Shown here: positions 57,901 through 64,000 of the stretch, in pieces
Layout: the number at the start of each line of letters is the position of its first letter
Position numbering within the stretch: position 1 is the first letter of the stretch
Assembly: GCF_964275005.1 (NCBI RefSeq)
Contig: NC_092686.1
Coordinates: 43,150,333 to 43,214,332 of the forward strand
From: Diadema setosum
Lineage: Eukaryota; Echinodermata; Echinoidea; Diadematoida; Diadematidae
DNA: 64,000 bases
Reading direction: 5' to 3'
Position numbers and translations under genes: made by a program
Notes under the pieces: model-generated
The model's input: only the letters and a program-made list of their open reading frames with translations
What the model was told of the DNA's origin: nothing
Databases searched by the model: none

Positions 57901-58002
57901 ATTTCTATTCAACTGTAGGTGGCGTCCCTCATGAACAGAGACCGCCCCAAGAAGAGGTCATCGCGGTGGAAGCGTTTTCGCGAAGCAACCAGTACCATGT
58001 AG
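25744..58002 (+). CDS. SLC26: SLC26/SulP family anion transporter, 16 coding exons, complete
   Basis: Plasma-membrane anion exchanger/transporter of the SLC26 family (sulfate, chloride, bicarbonate, oxalate; includes prestin and pendrin). The 16 exons sum to 2559 bp, 852 residues plus TAG, with every junction in phase. Residues 1-130 are a Gly-rich cytosolic N-terminus. The membrane core runs from about 160 to 650: [77 protein letters not shown], and [17 protein letters not shown] at the anion site. The STAS domain covers about 665-825 ([25 protein letters not shown]) with a variable charged insert. Residues 276-289 form a His-rich stretch in the loop after TM3, followed by an NGT glycosylation sequon at 291-293; in prestin this loop is extracellular. 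The protein ends TSTM. The family is certain; which human paralogue it matches is not, and substrate specificity is not shown. Confidence 0.96.
26208..29009. other. SLC26 intron 1
   Basis: No gene. It holds the TIR element at 27298-27667 and, near 27048-27090, a fragment related to the 17.8-kb element (GCAACTGATTGACAAATTGC). Confidence 0.55.
27298..27667. mobile_element. MITE-type element, family shared with 16392-16753
   Basis: The left end TTACAGGGATGGTTTAGTTT mirrors the right end ACTATACCATGCCTTTAAGG imperfectly. The core AACAAAGTAAAACGAAGTAA...CCTAA and GATATCTCAAAACCAATGTT matches the 16.4-kb copy. About 370 bp, non-coding. Confidence 0.55.
29010..29146 (+). CDS. SLC26: SLC26 exon 2: TM1 region
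   Basis: After CATCCACTCAAG it reads [20 protein letters not shown], then [20 protein letters not shown] and IVNIPQ. LPxxKWLPxYKF...DLxAGxTxGxxxxPQ is the family signature. The donor CAAG/GTAGGA leaves phase 1 inside the PQG motif. Confidence 0.95.
33121..33153. repeat. Perfect 12-bp-arm inverted repeat
   Basis: TTTCAATGCGAT, a 9-base loop, then ATCGCATTGAAA. Confidence 0.85.
36422..36887. mobile_element. MITE-type element with TTAAAGGG ends
   Basis: The left end TTAAAGGGGACCTCCACATG mirrors the right end GTCTGGAATGTCCCTTTAA, and subterminal GATTTTCAGAC/AATCGTCTGG-like words also pair. About 466 bp, non-coding. Confidence 0.65.
38401..38458 (+). repeat. TTG (CAA) microsatellite
   Basis: About 19 uninterrupted trinucleotides. 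The poly-Asn frame on the other strand is an artefact of it. Confidence 0.95.
38745..38855 (+). CDS. SLC26: SLC26 exon 3: TM1-TM3 core
   Basis: Reads [20 protein letters not shown], then [18 protein letters not shown], the most conserved SulP segment. The acceptor is TTGAACAG; the donor ATGG/GTCAGT leaves phase 1. Confidence 0.96.
38946..39230. mobile_element. Hairpin-like array of TTCGGAATAACGAACC words, copy 1
   Basis: The left half is built of GGTTCGTTAATC/GGTTCGTGTATCCGA words and the right half of the complements (TTCGGAATAACGAACC, TTCGGATTAACGAACC), about ten units in all, so the whole can fold on itself. It lies in SLC26 intron 3, 90 bases right of exon 3. A longer copy is at 43428-43852. 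Confidence 0.75.
39600..39853 (+). CDS. SLC26: SLC26 exon 4: TM3, His-rich loop, TM4 start
   Basis: Reads [20 protein letters not shown], then a loop with 11 His in 14 residues (39713-39754), the sequon NGT, and [14 protein letters not shown] at the start of the next helix. The acceptor follows a T tract (TTTACAAAG); the donor is CAG/GTTTGC. Both flanking pieces fit SLC26 proteins, so the His-rich part is inside a genuine exon. Confidence 0.93.
39886..39945 (+). repeat. TA microsatellite
   Basis: About 29 TA units beginning 33 bases after the exon 4 donor of the SLC26 gene. Confidence 0.95.
40578..40751 (+). CDS. SLC26: SLC26 exon 5: TM4-TM5 region
   Basis: Reads [20 protein letters not shown], then [20 protein letters not shown]. 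It matches GVxRFGFVxxYLSEPLVRGFTTGAAxHV of the family. The donor is TTC/GTACGT, phase 0. Confidence 0.96.
40752..41887. other. SLC26 intron 5
   Basis: A CT-rich tract at about 40860-40930, otherwise nothing seen. Confidence 0.55.
41888..42040 (+). CDS. SLC26: SLC26 exon 6: TM6-TM7 region
   Basis: Reads [20 protein letters not shown], then [20 protein letters not shown] and INIPIELIV. The KEINxRxKxRxxxPIPxExI pattern of the family is clear. Phase 0 at both ends; the donor is GTGAGT. Confidence 0.95.
42438..42461 (+). repeat. GA microsatellite
   Basis: About 12 GA units in SLC26 intron 6. Confidence 0.9.
43428..43852. mobile_element. Hairpin-like array of TTCGGAATAACGAACC words, copy 2
   Basis: Left half: repeated TTCCGAAGGTTCGTTATTCC words. 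Centre: about 80 bp of unrelated sequence (around 43612-43690). Right half: the complementary TTCGGATTAACGAACC words. Outer ends GTGTTCATCATTTCCGAA and TTCGGAATAACGAACATCAC pair imperfectly. It lies in SLC26 intron 6. Confidence 0.78.
44143..44163 (+). repeat. Short GAATT tandem
   Basis: Four units, the same pentamer as the longer array at 50966-51040. Confidence 0.85.
44564..44646 (+). CDS. SLC26: SLC26 exon 7
   Basis: Reads [20 protein letters not shown], then IINDIKTG, equivalent to the family stretch before the G-x-P-x-P-x-x-P loop. The donor GG/GTGAGT leaves phase 2. Confidence 0.9.
44647..47912. other. SLC26 intron 7
   Basis: No gene recognised, although some of the window's longest open frames cross it. 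It contains a short imperfect duplication (AATACTTCAAAGAGC...GGCCTGGATGTC, 46433-46489). Confidence 0.5.
47913..48066 (+). CDS. SLC26: SLC26 exon 8: TM8 region
   Basis: Reads [20 protein letters not shown], then [20 protein letters not shown] and NYEIDANQ. It matches the family pattern D-A-I-A-I-A-I-V-x-F-x-x-x-I-S-x-A-K...Y-x-V-D-G-N-Q. The donor is CAG/GTAATT. Confidence 0.96.
48067..49503. other. SLC26 intron 8
   Basis: AT-rich, no recognisable feature. Confidence 0.5.
49504..49617 (+). CDS. SLC26: SLC26 exon 9: anion-binding TM10 segment
   Basis: Reads [20 protein letters not shown], then [19 protein letters not shown]536 aligns with prestin R399 and A535 with prestin S398, judged from the shared Q-E-x-x-G-G-K-T-Q tail. 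The donor is CAG/GTAATT. Confidence 0.95.
49618..50637. other. SLC26 intron 9
   Basis: No recognisable feature. Confidence 0.5.
50638..50715 (+). CDS. SLC26: SLC26 exon 10: TM11
   Basis: Reads [20 protein letters not shown], then FEPLPK. This is the hydrophobic helix followed by the family's F-x-x-L-P-x-A-V-L turn, completed by the next exon. The donor is GTAAGC. Confidence 0.95.
50966..51040 (+). repeat. GAATT pentanucleotide array
   Basis: Fifteen perfect units in 75 bp, in SLC26 intron 10. Confidence 0.97.
51270..51470 (+). repeat. CAA/CGA/CAT trinucleotide tract
   Basis: About 200 bp of mixed ACA, ACG and ATC triplets. The Asn- and Thr-rich frames over it are compositional artefacts. 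Confidence 0.9.
51698..51793 (+). CDS. SLC26: SLC26 exon 11: TM12 region
   Basis: Reads [20 protein letters not shown], then [12 protein letters not shown], matching A-V-L-A-A-I-I-x-x-x-L-K-G-M-x-x-Q. The donor is TTT/GTGAGT. Confidence 0.96.
52462..52638 (+). CDS. SLC26: SLC26 exon 12: TM13-TM14 and start of the cytosolic tail
   Basis: Reads [20 protein letters not shown], then [20 protein letters not shown] and [13 protein letters not shown]. This is the family's last membrane segments (D-x-G-L-x-x-G) leading to the R-T-Q-x-P and STAS linker. The donor is GTAAGT. Confidence 0.96.
52639..53830. other. SLC26 intron 12
   Basis: T- and A-rich runs only; no recognisable feature. Confidence 0.5.
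53831..54052 (+). CDS. SLC26: SLC26 exon 13: STAS domain, first half and variable insert
   Basis: Reads [20 protein letters not shown], the STAS start, then a Lys/Arg-rich variable insert ([17 protein letters not shown]). The sequence is GC-rich with C-ending codons, unlike the flanking introns. The donor is GAG/GTGAGC. Confidence 0.95.
54535..54688 (+). CDS. SLC26: SLC26 exon 14: STAS domain core
   Basis: Reads [20 protein letters not shown], then [19 protein letters not shown]-x-x-x-x-x-F-V-D-S-x-G-x-K-T is the STAS signature. The donor G/GTAAGA leaves phase 1. Confidence 0.96.
55118..55369 (-). mobile_element. tRNA-derived SINE
   Basis: Read on the minus strand it opens GGCGCTGTGGCATAGTGGAT (A-box), then a tRNA-like stem and B-box GAGTTCGATTCCCGCC. 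The body contains TTGGACAAGATGCTTTTTAC and CGACCCAGGTGTATAAATG, and it ends with a TTATTATTATT-type tail. Head, body and tail are all present and little diverged, so it is a full-length copy. It lies in SLC26 intron 14. Confidence 0.88.
55487..56268. mobile_element. TIR element with GGCGGATTCCGCC and poly-C/G ends
   Basis: The left end TTAACCCTAAAGGGGCCGGG mirrors the right end CCGGCCCTTTTAGGGTTAA, both with TTAA edges. Inside each end is GGCGGATTCCGCC between long G and C runs (23 G at 55529-55551). The interior (55572-56220) is AT-rich then CpG-rich and non-coding. About 780 bp, in SLC26 intron 14, 118 bp from the SINE. Confidence 0.82.
56310..56413 (+). CDS. SLC26: SLC26 exon 15: end of STAS
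   Basis: Reads [20 protein letters not shown], then [15 protein letters not shown], including the family motif S-V-H-D-A. The donor is AGG/GTAAGA. Confidence 0.94.
56414..57918. other. SLC26 intron 15
   Basis: No recognisable feature. Confidence 0.5.
57919..58002 (+). CDS. SLC26: SLC26 exon 16: C-terminus and stop
   Basis: After TTCAACTGTAG it reads [20 protein letters not shown], then REATSTM and TAG at 58000-58002. The tail is strongly basic. The last residues T-S-T-M (Ser at -2, hydrophobic end) resemble a class I PDZ ligand, a feature of some SLC26 proteins. Confidence 0.88.
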   Translation: MASLMNRDRPKKRSSRWKRFREATSTM

Positions 58003-58121
58003 GCTGAGGGATTCAGAACACACAGAGGAAGACAGGGGTAATGAAGACTTGCAGGAAAACAGAAAAAGGCTCGATGGACTTAAAATGGAGACTAACCACA
58101 AGCTACGACAGTGTTGATGAT

Positions 58122-58127
58122 AATAAA
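58122..58127 (+). terminator. AATAAA polyadenylation signal of the SLC26 gene
   Basis: First canonical signal after the stop codon, 120 bases downstream, giving a short 3' UTR. Later AATAAA words occur near 60269 and 60346, so a longer 3' UTR is not excluded. Confidence 0.5.
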
Positions 58128-60480
58128 ATTATCAGGGCTCACATAATGTTTATCAACCTGTTGTATGAATAGGGATGTCCCAGGCTGCTAAAAGGTGATA
58201 GTTTAAAAACAACAACAAACTAAGCCAAACATGATAAAGGTTTGTCTCGGGAAAGGGTATGGGATGGAACAGTAGACTTCTCGCAAAAGAAACAACTTGT
58301 GTATAGATTTTTTTTTTTTTTTTTTTTTTTGCTGCACTTGGTGAACGAAATTTATACTTTTATAATTACACAGACTTTATCTTTCATAGCGACAAAATTA
58401 ATGTAAAAAGGCTCTTAACCTATGATTGTGATGTAGCAATATGGCATGTTCATATAATGGACGGGAAATGCAGAATAAGTTCCATTTATGATACACTGTA
58501 ATTTCATTACTAATATTGTCATGTGATTGTTTTCAATATACCAGGTAGGGCTTATTAGTTTGAATTGCAATGACTGAAGAACCAAAAGGAGCGAAACAAG
58601 GTTTACAAAAGAAATGGTGATGCTGAGTAAGATACATGTATATACTGCTGGAAAACAGGGTACGAAAAGCCATGGACACACGATGAAAATTTGAAAGACA
58701 GAATATTCGACAGACATGTCATCCTTTCAGCAGGAGCGAAAAAAAAATGTTGTCCTCTGCTAGCAACTATCAAAGACTAGCGCCATCTACAGCTGGATCT
58801 GAACGCATTCCGTTCAAGGCAAAATTTGCCGAATTTCGCCAATCTTCCATCACAGCTGTGTGTACAGTAAATACAATTAACTTCTCCGGGCGAGAAGAGT
58901 AAATCAATACTACTCATTTTGATATCCTTCATCATTTTTCATGGACGTAAACTGCATATTTATATTCACACTTTCAGAATGTTTTGACTCGTTCGTTTAG
59001 AAGTAGAATAGAGAAAACCAGCTGCTGAACGTTTTGTTGAGTGATAAAAATTATGACAACTACGCCTGCCATCATTTCGGGTCTTCGCCCAAGAGGGCGT
59101 TTGTAGCAAACGAACGTGACGACAACAACAGGCTCTACAAACTTCTTTTTCCCCACTTTATTTTCATGGGGACTGCTCCACGACCAGACTCTGATCAAGT
59201 CTTACGTGATACATGCTACAACCAATGACTAATGCGTCTAATATTGGCACTGTGATCAGAGGAAGTCAGTATCGGCAGGAAACCATTGAATGTCCGGTAT
59301 CCCGGCAAAAATTCTTACTCCTCGTTTGTCCTATAACACGACTGAATTATCAGTCAATATTAAGCTGCAGAATACAATTTAGTGTTTGTTTCTGAGAAAA
59401 GAAGTTAATGTTTTGAATGCTTCTAGTGATGAACATATTAAGTGCACACGAGATAAGCCCTTCAGGTAATCAAAATAATACGCAATGCAATGCAATCTGA
59501 ACTTTGAAAAAGATCATAATCATATTGCGTTTTTGTGTGACGTTTTGTACGATAAACGCTGTCCGACTGTTTATTGGTACACGTACTATACTCTAGACTA
59601 ATTGAGCAGAGATTGAGTTACCCTTCTCACATCCAATGTGCATCTTTTGTGGAGTAATGGCTGTAGGGTAACAGCAGAATTATTTCCTGCACACCTTCAA
59701 AAATACAACGGAAAAAAAAAAGAGTTTGTATACTTTTTAAACTGAAACTATTGCAGTAAGCTATATTGGGAGAGATTTGACGGTTTTGGAATTTGGTTGT
59801 GACACAAGTAAAAACCTCAAAAAAAAAAAAAAAAAAGAAATCCTCAGCACAGAACTTTACCTCTATTTGTGAATGTTTGTGTGGCTGCCCCTAAATCTAA
59901 GTCACTGCAAATACCACAACATCAACACCATCAACAACAACAAAAAGACCTGCACGATTTTTAAGAGAGTCTACATAATGATTATGAAAAACGTCATAAA
60001 ATAAATGTTCATTATTTTGCGCTGTAAATTCTTACATTTGGGAAAACTGTTTATGAAATGGTCCCGTTACGATTAAAAGTGTTTGCTCTCTTTGTGTGTA
60101 TTTTCGCTGTATATAATAAATTTTATCTCTCGCTTTGTGTATATCCTTATGATTCAAAATGATGTCGATATAAATGTGACTTATTGTAATCTCAATTACA
60201 TAATTATGTGCTTAATCTTTGTTCCCATGAACAAGTATCATAATGTAATCGGAGGAAATTGCAAGCAAAAAATAAAAGTGATGCTGGAATTGCAATTAAA
60301 AAAATGGGAAAAAATTCGTTTGATTCTCTGTTGTATTTGCGTGAAATAAAGTCCGAATGATCTGCGAGGAGGTAGACTCATGACAAGGTCAGTAATGCAA
60401 TGTACATGTAAAGTATCAGGACTTGATGAATTCGGTGATGACATGATGAGGACTCTTCCGGGGACCCAGATGACAATAGG
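58128..60480. other. Intergenic stretch right of the SLC26 gene
   Basis: T run of about 21 bases (58309-58330), A run near 59820, otherwise nothing supportable. Confidence 0.5.
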
Positions 60481-60515
60481 CCTGAGTTGAAGGGCGCACG
60501 TCGGGGCTCGACACC

Positions 60516-60627
60516 CACGAGTCATACAGCCCACGTGTTATACAGCCCACAAGTCATACAGCTCACGAGTCATACAGCTCACGAGTCATACAGCTCAAAA
60601 GTCATACAGTCCAAGAGCCAGACACTA
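60516..60627 (+). repeat. 16-bp tandem repeat, seven units
   Basis: The unit CACGAGTCATACAGCT is repeated seven times with an exact 16-base period, with substitutions in the outer units. Confidence 0.93.
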
Positions 60628-60639
60628 ACAAGTGAACAG

Positions 60640-60800
60640 GGCCCACGGGCTCGACATCAAGTAAAGTAGGCCCACCAGCTATGCGGTCCACGAGCTAGAC
60701 ACGTTAGGCTTTATTTGCCTAAGTGTCGAACTCGTGGGCTTCTTTTACTTGGTGTATATAGCCTGCGGGCTGTATGAATTTTAAGCTGTATGTGGGTCTA
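60640..60800. repeat. Imperfect hairpin adjoining the 16-bp tandem
   Basis: CCACGAGCTAGACACGTTAGGC pairs, with a few mismatches, with GCCTAAGTGTCGAACTCGTGG; outer arms AAGTAAA and TTTTACTT also pair. Beyond them CTGTATGAATTTTAAGCTGT resembles the complement of the tandem unit, so the tandem and the right flank may form one larger inverted structure. Confidence 0.75.
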
Positions 60801-61006
60801 GGGCAATTACCCCCTGGGCAACAATCCCGGATCCTCCCCGTGGCCTAATCCTAATCCTAATCCTAATCCTAATCCTGAACCTAATCGTAACCCTAACCCA
60901 AACTCCTAACCCTAAACCTAACCCTAACCCTAATCTTTACTCTAACCTTACCATTAACCAGTATTTAGCCGAGGGGTAATTGCCCTCGGGGGGTAATTGC
61001 TCGGAT
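60795..61006. mobile_element. TIR element enclosing telomere-like CCTAA repeats, copy 2
   Basis: The left end has GGGCAATTACCCCC, the right end GGGGTAATTGCCCTCGG and then GGGGGTAATTGCTCGGA. Between them lie about 18 units of CCTAAT, CCCTAA and close variants. Same architecture as 10755-10872 but nearly twice as long. Confidence 0.82.
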
Positions 61007-62640
61007 ACGCTGTATATATGTGGCTATAATATGAACCTTTTTTTTCAGTGTTTAGCTCATTGGCTGTATGACTCGTGTATATCGAGCGCGTGGGATGGTC
61101 AACCCCAAATTGAAGAGCCCTCCTTTGGTATGATGGAGATTACCTTATGATTGTCTTTAAAGACTTTATCTTATCACTAAAATGTCTGTCAATTAGAAAG
61201 AGCAAGTTAAGGAACTCCCCACTTAATTTGAGAATCAGTGTTGAGTATTTGTCAATATAGAGCCTATTAAAAGTGCAACAGGAATACCGCCGAACGAATG
61301 ATCTCCTTGGTTGTTTGTAAATATGTAGAGCCAGCTAGGATTTTAATGGGTACGATCTGGTGCAGGACTGTATTTGTAAACAAGCCATGATTCAACAGTC
61401 TGATCGAGTCATGTGCAATCAAAACTACGCATTATAGTGTGTACTGTAGGTGATACAAAAAAAAAAAAACCAAAAAACCACCAAAACAAAACATTTCCCA
61501 CTTTTGGTCCTTAATAGTTCAAATATTATGTATCAGACAACACTGACATTGATATGAATAATAGCTGAATAGTGTACAATTTTGTTGGAGTTAATTAAAA
61601 AAAAAGAAGAAGATTAAAGCATACTTAGGTTTCATTAAATTCAAGATTAATTTTTAAGTTAGGGTTCAGATTTTGCTCTATTTCCAACCCTCTGTACAAC
61701 ATCTTAACTTTGCACATAGTCAATTGGTGTGTATGGGAGTGTGTGGTGAAAACCCAGATAATGGTCAGGGTTTGAATGCTTTGTTAATATTTATTCCTGA
61801 TGAATGCCATTATCACAGGTAGTCTTTATTCATCCTGGAGTGTAGTGTCTGCAAGCACACTGAAACATGTGCTCATGTTTTTCATGTGTATGTATTTCAA
61901 CCTTTACCATGAATTCAGACTACCAGTGCCCAGGGCAATCCATAATAAAGTATTCATGTGCTTTGGAGCAAGAGACCAGAAGCCTATTCAGCTGAGCTCT
62001 GAAAAGGTGGCGTTCATGTCCATTGTAAGGGTCATTGTAGGCACACAATCACACACACATCATTGGTTCCTGTGTAAAGTTCAAGTTTTGTACAGAGGGT
62101 AAAATTTGATTGACCAAAATCAATCAGGGATTTAATGAAACTAATTTATGCTCTTATATTCAAATCACTTTCAAATCACACTATTCAGCTATTTACCCAT
62201 ATCAATGACAGTGTTATCAGATATTTAGCGTTTGAACTATTAAGGATCAAAAAGTGGGAATTGTTTGTTTGTTTGTTTGTTTGTTTTTGTTTTTTTTTGT
62301 GTGTAAAACCTAGTATCTGAGTAGCACCGGCTCATAGGGTCAAAATTGTTTGGAACTCGCGAGAAGTCAATAATAACCTTTGTCACAAAAGTAAAGAGCG
62401 TGATGAAGCGTTCAGCTCTACTTCTCGCGTGGTACGTCTGGTTGATACCGTTCGCTGTCTGTTACCATTAAGTATAGTCACTCTAAACGAAGCTGTAAAA
62501 GGAGGGTACGCTCATTTTCAAAAGGGGTTAGATCATAATGATGACAATTGATTATATGGAAATGATGTTTGCTCAGGGTATCTAGCGTATTTGCTGTAAA
62601 CACCATTCTTCCTGCGGATCTTGCCACGTTAATACCCAAA
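61007..62640. other. Intergenic stretch
   Basis: A run near 61458, GTTT tandem at 62263-62290; no gene recognised. Confidence 0.5.
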
Positions 62641-62662
62641 CGTTTTTCTGTATAACCACCCC

Positions 62663-64000
62663 ACTGGCGTAGCCAGGGGGGGGGGGGGGGGGGGGCGATG
62701 GGGGCGGTCGCCCCCCCCCCCCCCCAAGATTTGGACCGGGGATTTGGGAGGAGGAAAAAAAAAATGCGTGTATACTATATGCATGCACATGAAGCGGGTC
62801 TCCTTTGCAACCTTTCATCAAATAAGATATTTTTGTGAATATTTCACTCAAAGTGTGCACCAGATCGTTGACTTTCAATTCAAAATATGCAAAATCTCTC
62901 GTGCTTGGGAGGGGTATCCCCCTCCCAAACCCTCCCCCTCTGTGCCTCTTTCCCTATAGCTTAGTACACTTTGTAGATTTAAAAAAAATATGAATGATTC
63001 TGAGTGCACAAGACTTATCACTTATATTCCGAAAACTGAAGGTTCCCTCATGTATAAGGGGAATTTCCCCTTTTAATCGACCCTTTCCTCCCTCAGTCCC
63101 CCCCCCCCCATCAGTAGTTGTTGTTTTTTTTTTGTGATTTCCCAAATGTTGATTCCATCAAGTGAATATGCGTATAGAGATATCTCAATTTCAACCTTAA
63201 AAAGGCAAAAGCTCCATCGGAAGGAAGGGTAGAGATAACACTCGCCCACGCCTTCTCCCTGCTCGTCCGCCCCTACCCCCCCCCCCCCCTTCCGCCATGC
63301 ATAGAAGTAGACTGTGGCTATACCCAGATCGCTTTATTTCAAGTTTAAAAACGGGGGAATCCTCCTTCCCCTAAGCTCTACCTCACTAGACTTTATACAT
63401 ACATACAGATGGTGCACATTCGGAATAAGAGCTAAATTCCGTGATTTTAACACTTCGATGAAAAAGTATTGCACCAAAAATTTGCATCAGATCGCTGAAT
63501 TTCAGGTCTGAAAACGCAAAATCACCTTCTTGTGGGAGGGGATATGCCCCTATCTACACCCTCGTGTGCATGCTTTTTCTGTTTGATAGCTGAACAGACA
63601 GCGTTCATGACATTCAGTGTAAGAAAAAATACAAGAAGATTATTTAAATGATACCATTTTAAGGCAAATTGTTCAATAATAATCTACACTAAAATACGCA
63701 AAAACATGCATCAAATTGCACCATTTTCAACATCAAAATGCAAAAAGTTCTCACCGTGGGAGGGGGACACCCCCCTCCCACACCCTCCCTCCCCTCCCCC
63801 CCCCCCCCCCCACTTCGCTCGCTCCTCTCGCTCGGGTTCAGTCGCGTTCATGATATTCAGTGAAAAGAATTAATACAAGAAGATTATTTAAATGATACCA
63901 TTTTATAGGCAAATTGTTCAATGATAATCTACATCAAAATATACTGCTACCTTAAACAAGTGTTACTGTTTTACGTCGATAAAACGCACAAAAACATGCA
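62663..64000 (+). repeat. Cluster of degenerate repeat modules running off the right edge
   Basis: Begins with ACTGGCGTAGCCAGGGGG, a 20-base G run and a 16-base C run. Then follow modules that each contain a GCACCAGATCG-like phrase, a TTTCAA..AAAATGCAAAA phrase, a GGGAGGGG/CCCCTCCC pair, a C run, and sometimes CGCTCGCTCC. Modules start near 62780, 63000, 63160, 63320, 63600 and 63845. The last two are close copies (ACAAGAAGATTATTTAAATG then ATACCATTTTA at about 63635 and 63881), giving a unit of about 246 bp. Non-coding. Confidence 0.7.

Noticed and set aside
60516-60627. CRISPR array
   Set aside because: A contiguous 16-bp tandem without spacers, in an animal genome.
60840-60960. True interstitial telomere or chromosome end
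   Set aside because: The repeats are degenerate, mix CCTAAT with CCCTAA, and are enclosed by inverted ends shared with another locus.

Overview
The window is animal genomic DNA from a marine invertebrate. An echinoderm (sea-urchin-like) genome fits best: AT-rich introns, many TAGGCCTA-type motifs, long poly-C/poly-G tracts and dense short inverted-repeat elements. This is an inference from style; nothing in the window fixes the species. Two large host genes are visible, arranged head to head about 12 kb apart, with spliced exons that could be rebuilt by hand from reading frame, splice sites and family resemblance.

Left third (914-13496, minus strand): the 5' part of a plexin gene, the semaphorin receptor of axon guidance and cell motility. 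Fourteen coding exons are visible. In order they encode a sema domain, three PSI cysteine domains separated by plexin-type linkers, and the first IPT/TIG domain. The rest (further IPT domains, transmembrane segment, split RasGAP region) would lie left of base 1. The first large sema exon carries two apparent one-base deletions, while all other exons are clean and phase-consistent.

Middle (13497-25622): intergenic DNA with no credible gene. It holds several terminal-inverted-repeat (TIR) elements, tRNA-like SINE sequence, microsatellites, and a CpG-richer stretch (about 15.53-16.06 kb) that may be the plexin promoter or 5' UTR region.

Right half (25744-58002, plus strand): a complete SLC26/SulP anion transporter gene of 16 coding exons. 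The exon lengths sum to 2559 bp, exactly 852 codons plus a stop, with every junction in phase. It has a TATA-like box upstream and an AATAAA signal downstream. The protein has a Gly-rich N-terminus, the SulP core (PQG...AYS, GTS-H-S-G, GGKTQ), an unusual His-rich extracellular loop and a C-terminal STAS domain.

The introns and the right flank (58-64 kb) are loaded with non-coding repeats. These include a 93-bp TTAA-ended family (four copies, all in plexin introns), a 1-kb foldback element, two copies of an element enclosing telomere-like CCTAA repeats, two long hairpin-like arrays of TTCGGAATAACGAACC, a 16-bp tandem repeat next to a hairpin, and degenerate modules repeating into the right edge. 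I found no autonomous transposon, retroelement, CRISPR array or convincing functional RNA gene, and no clear new multi-gene system. The most unusual protein-level feature is the His-rich loop of the SLC26 protein.
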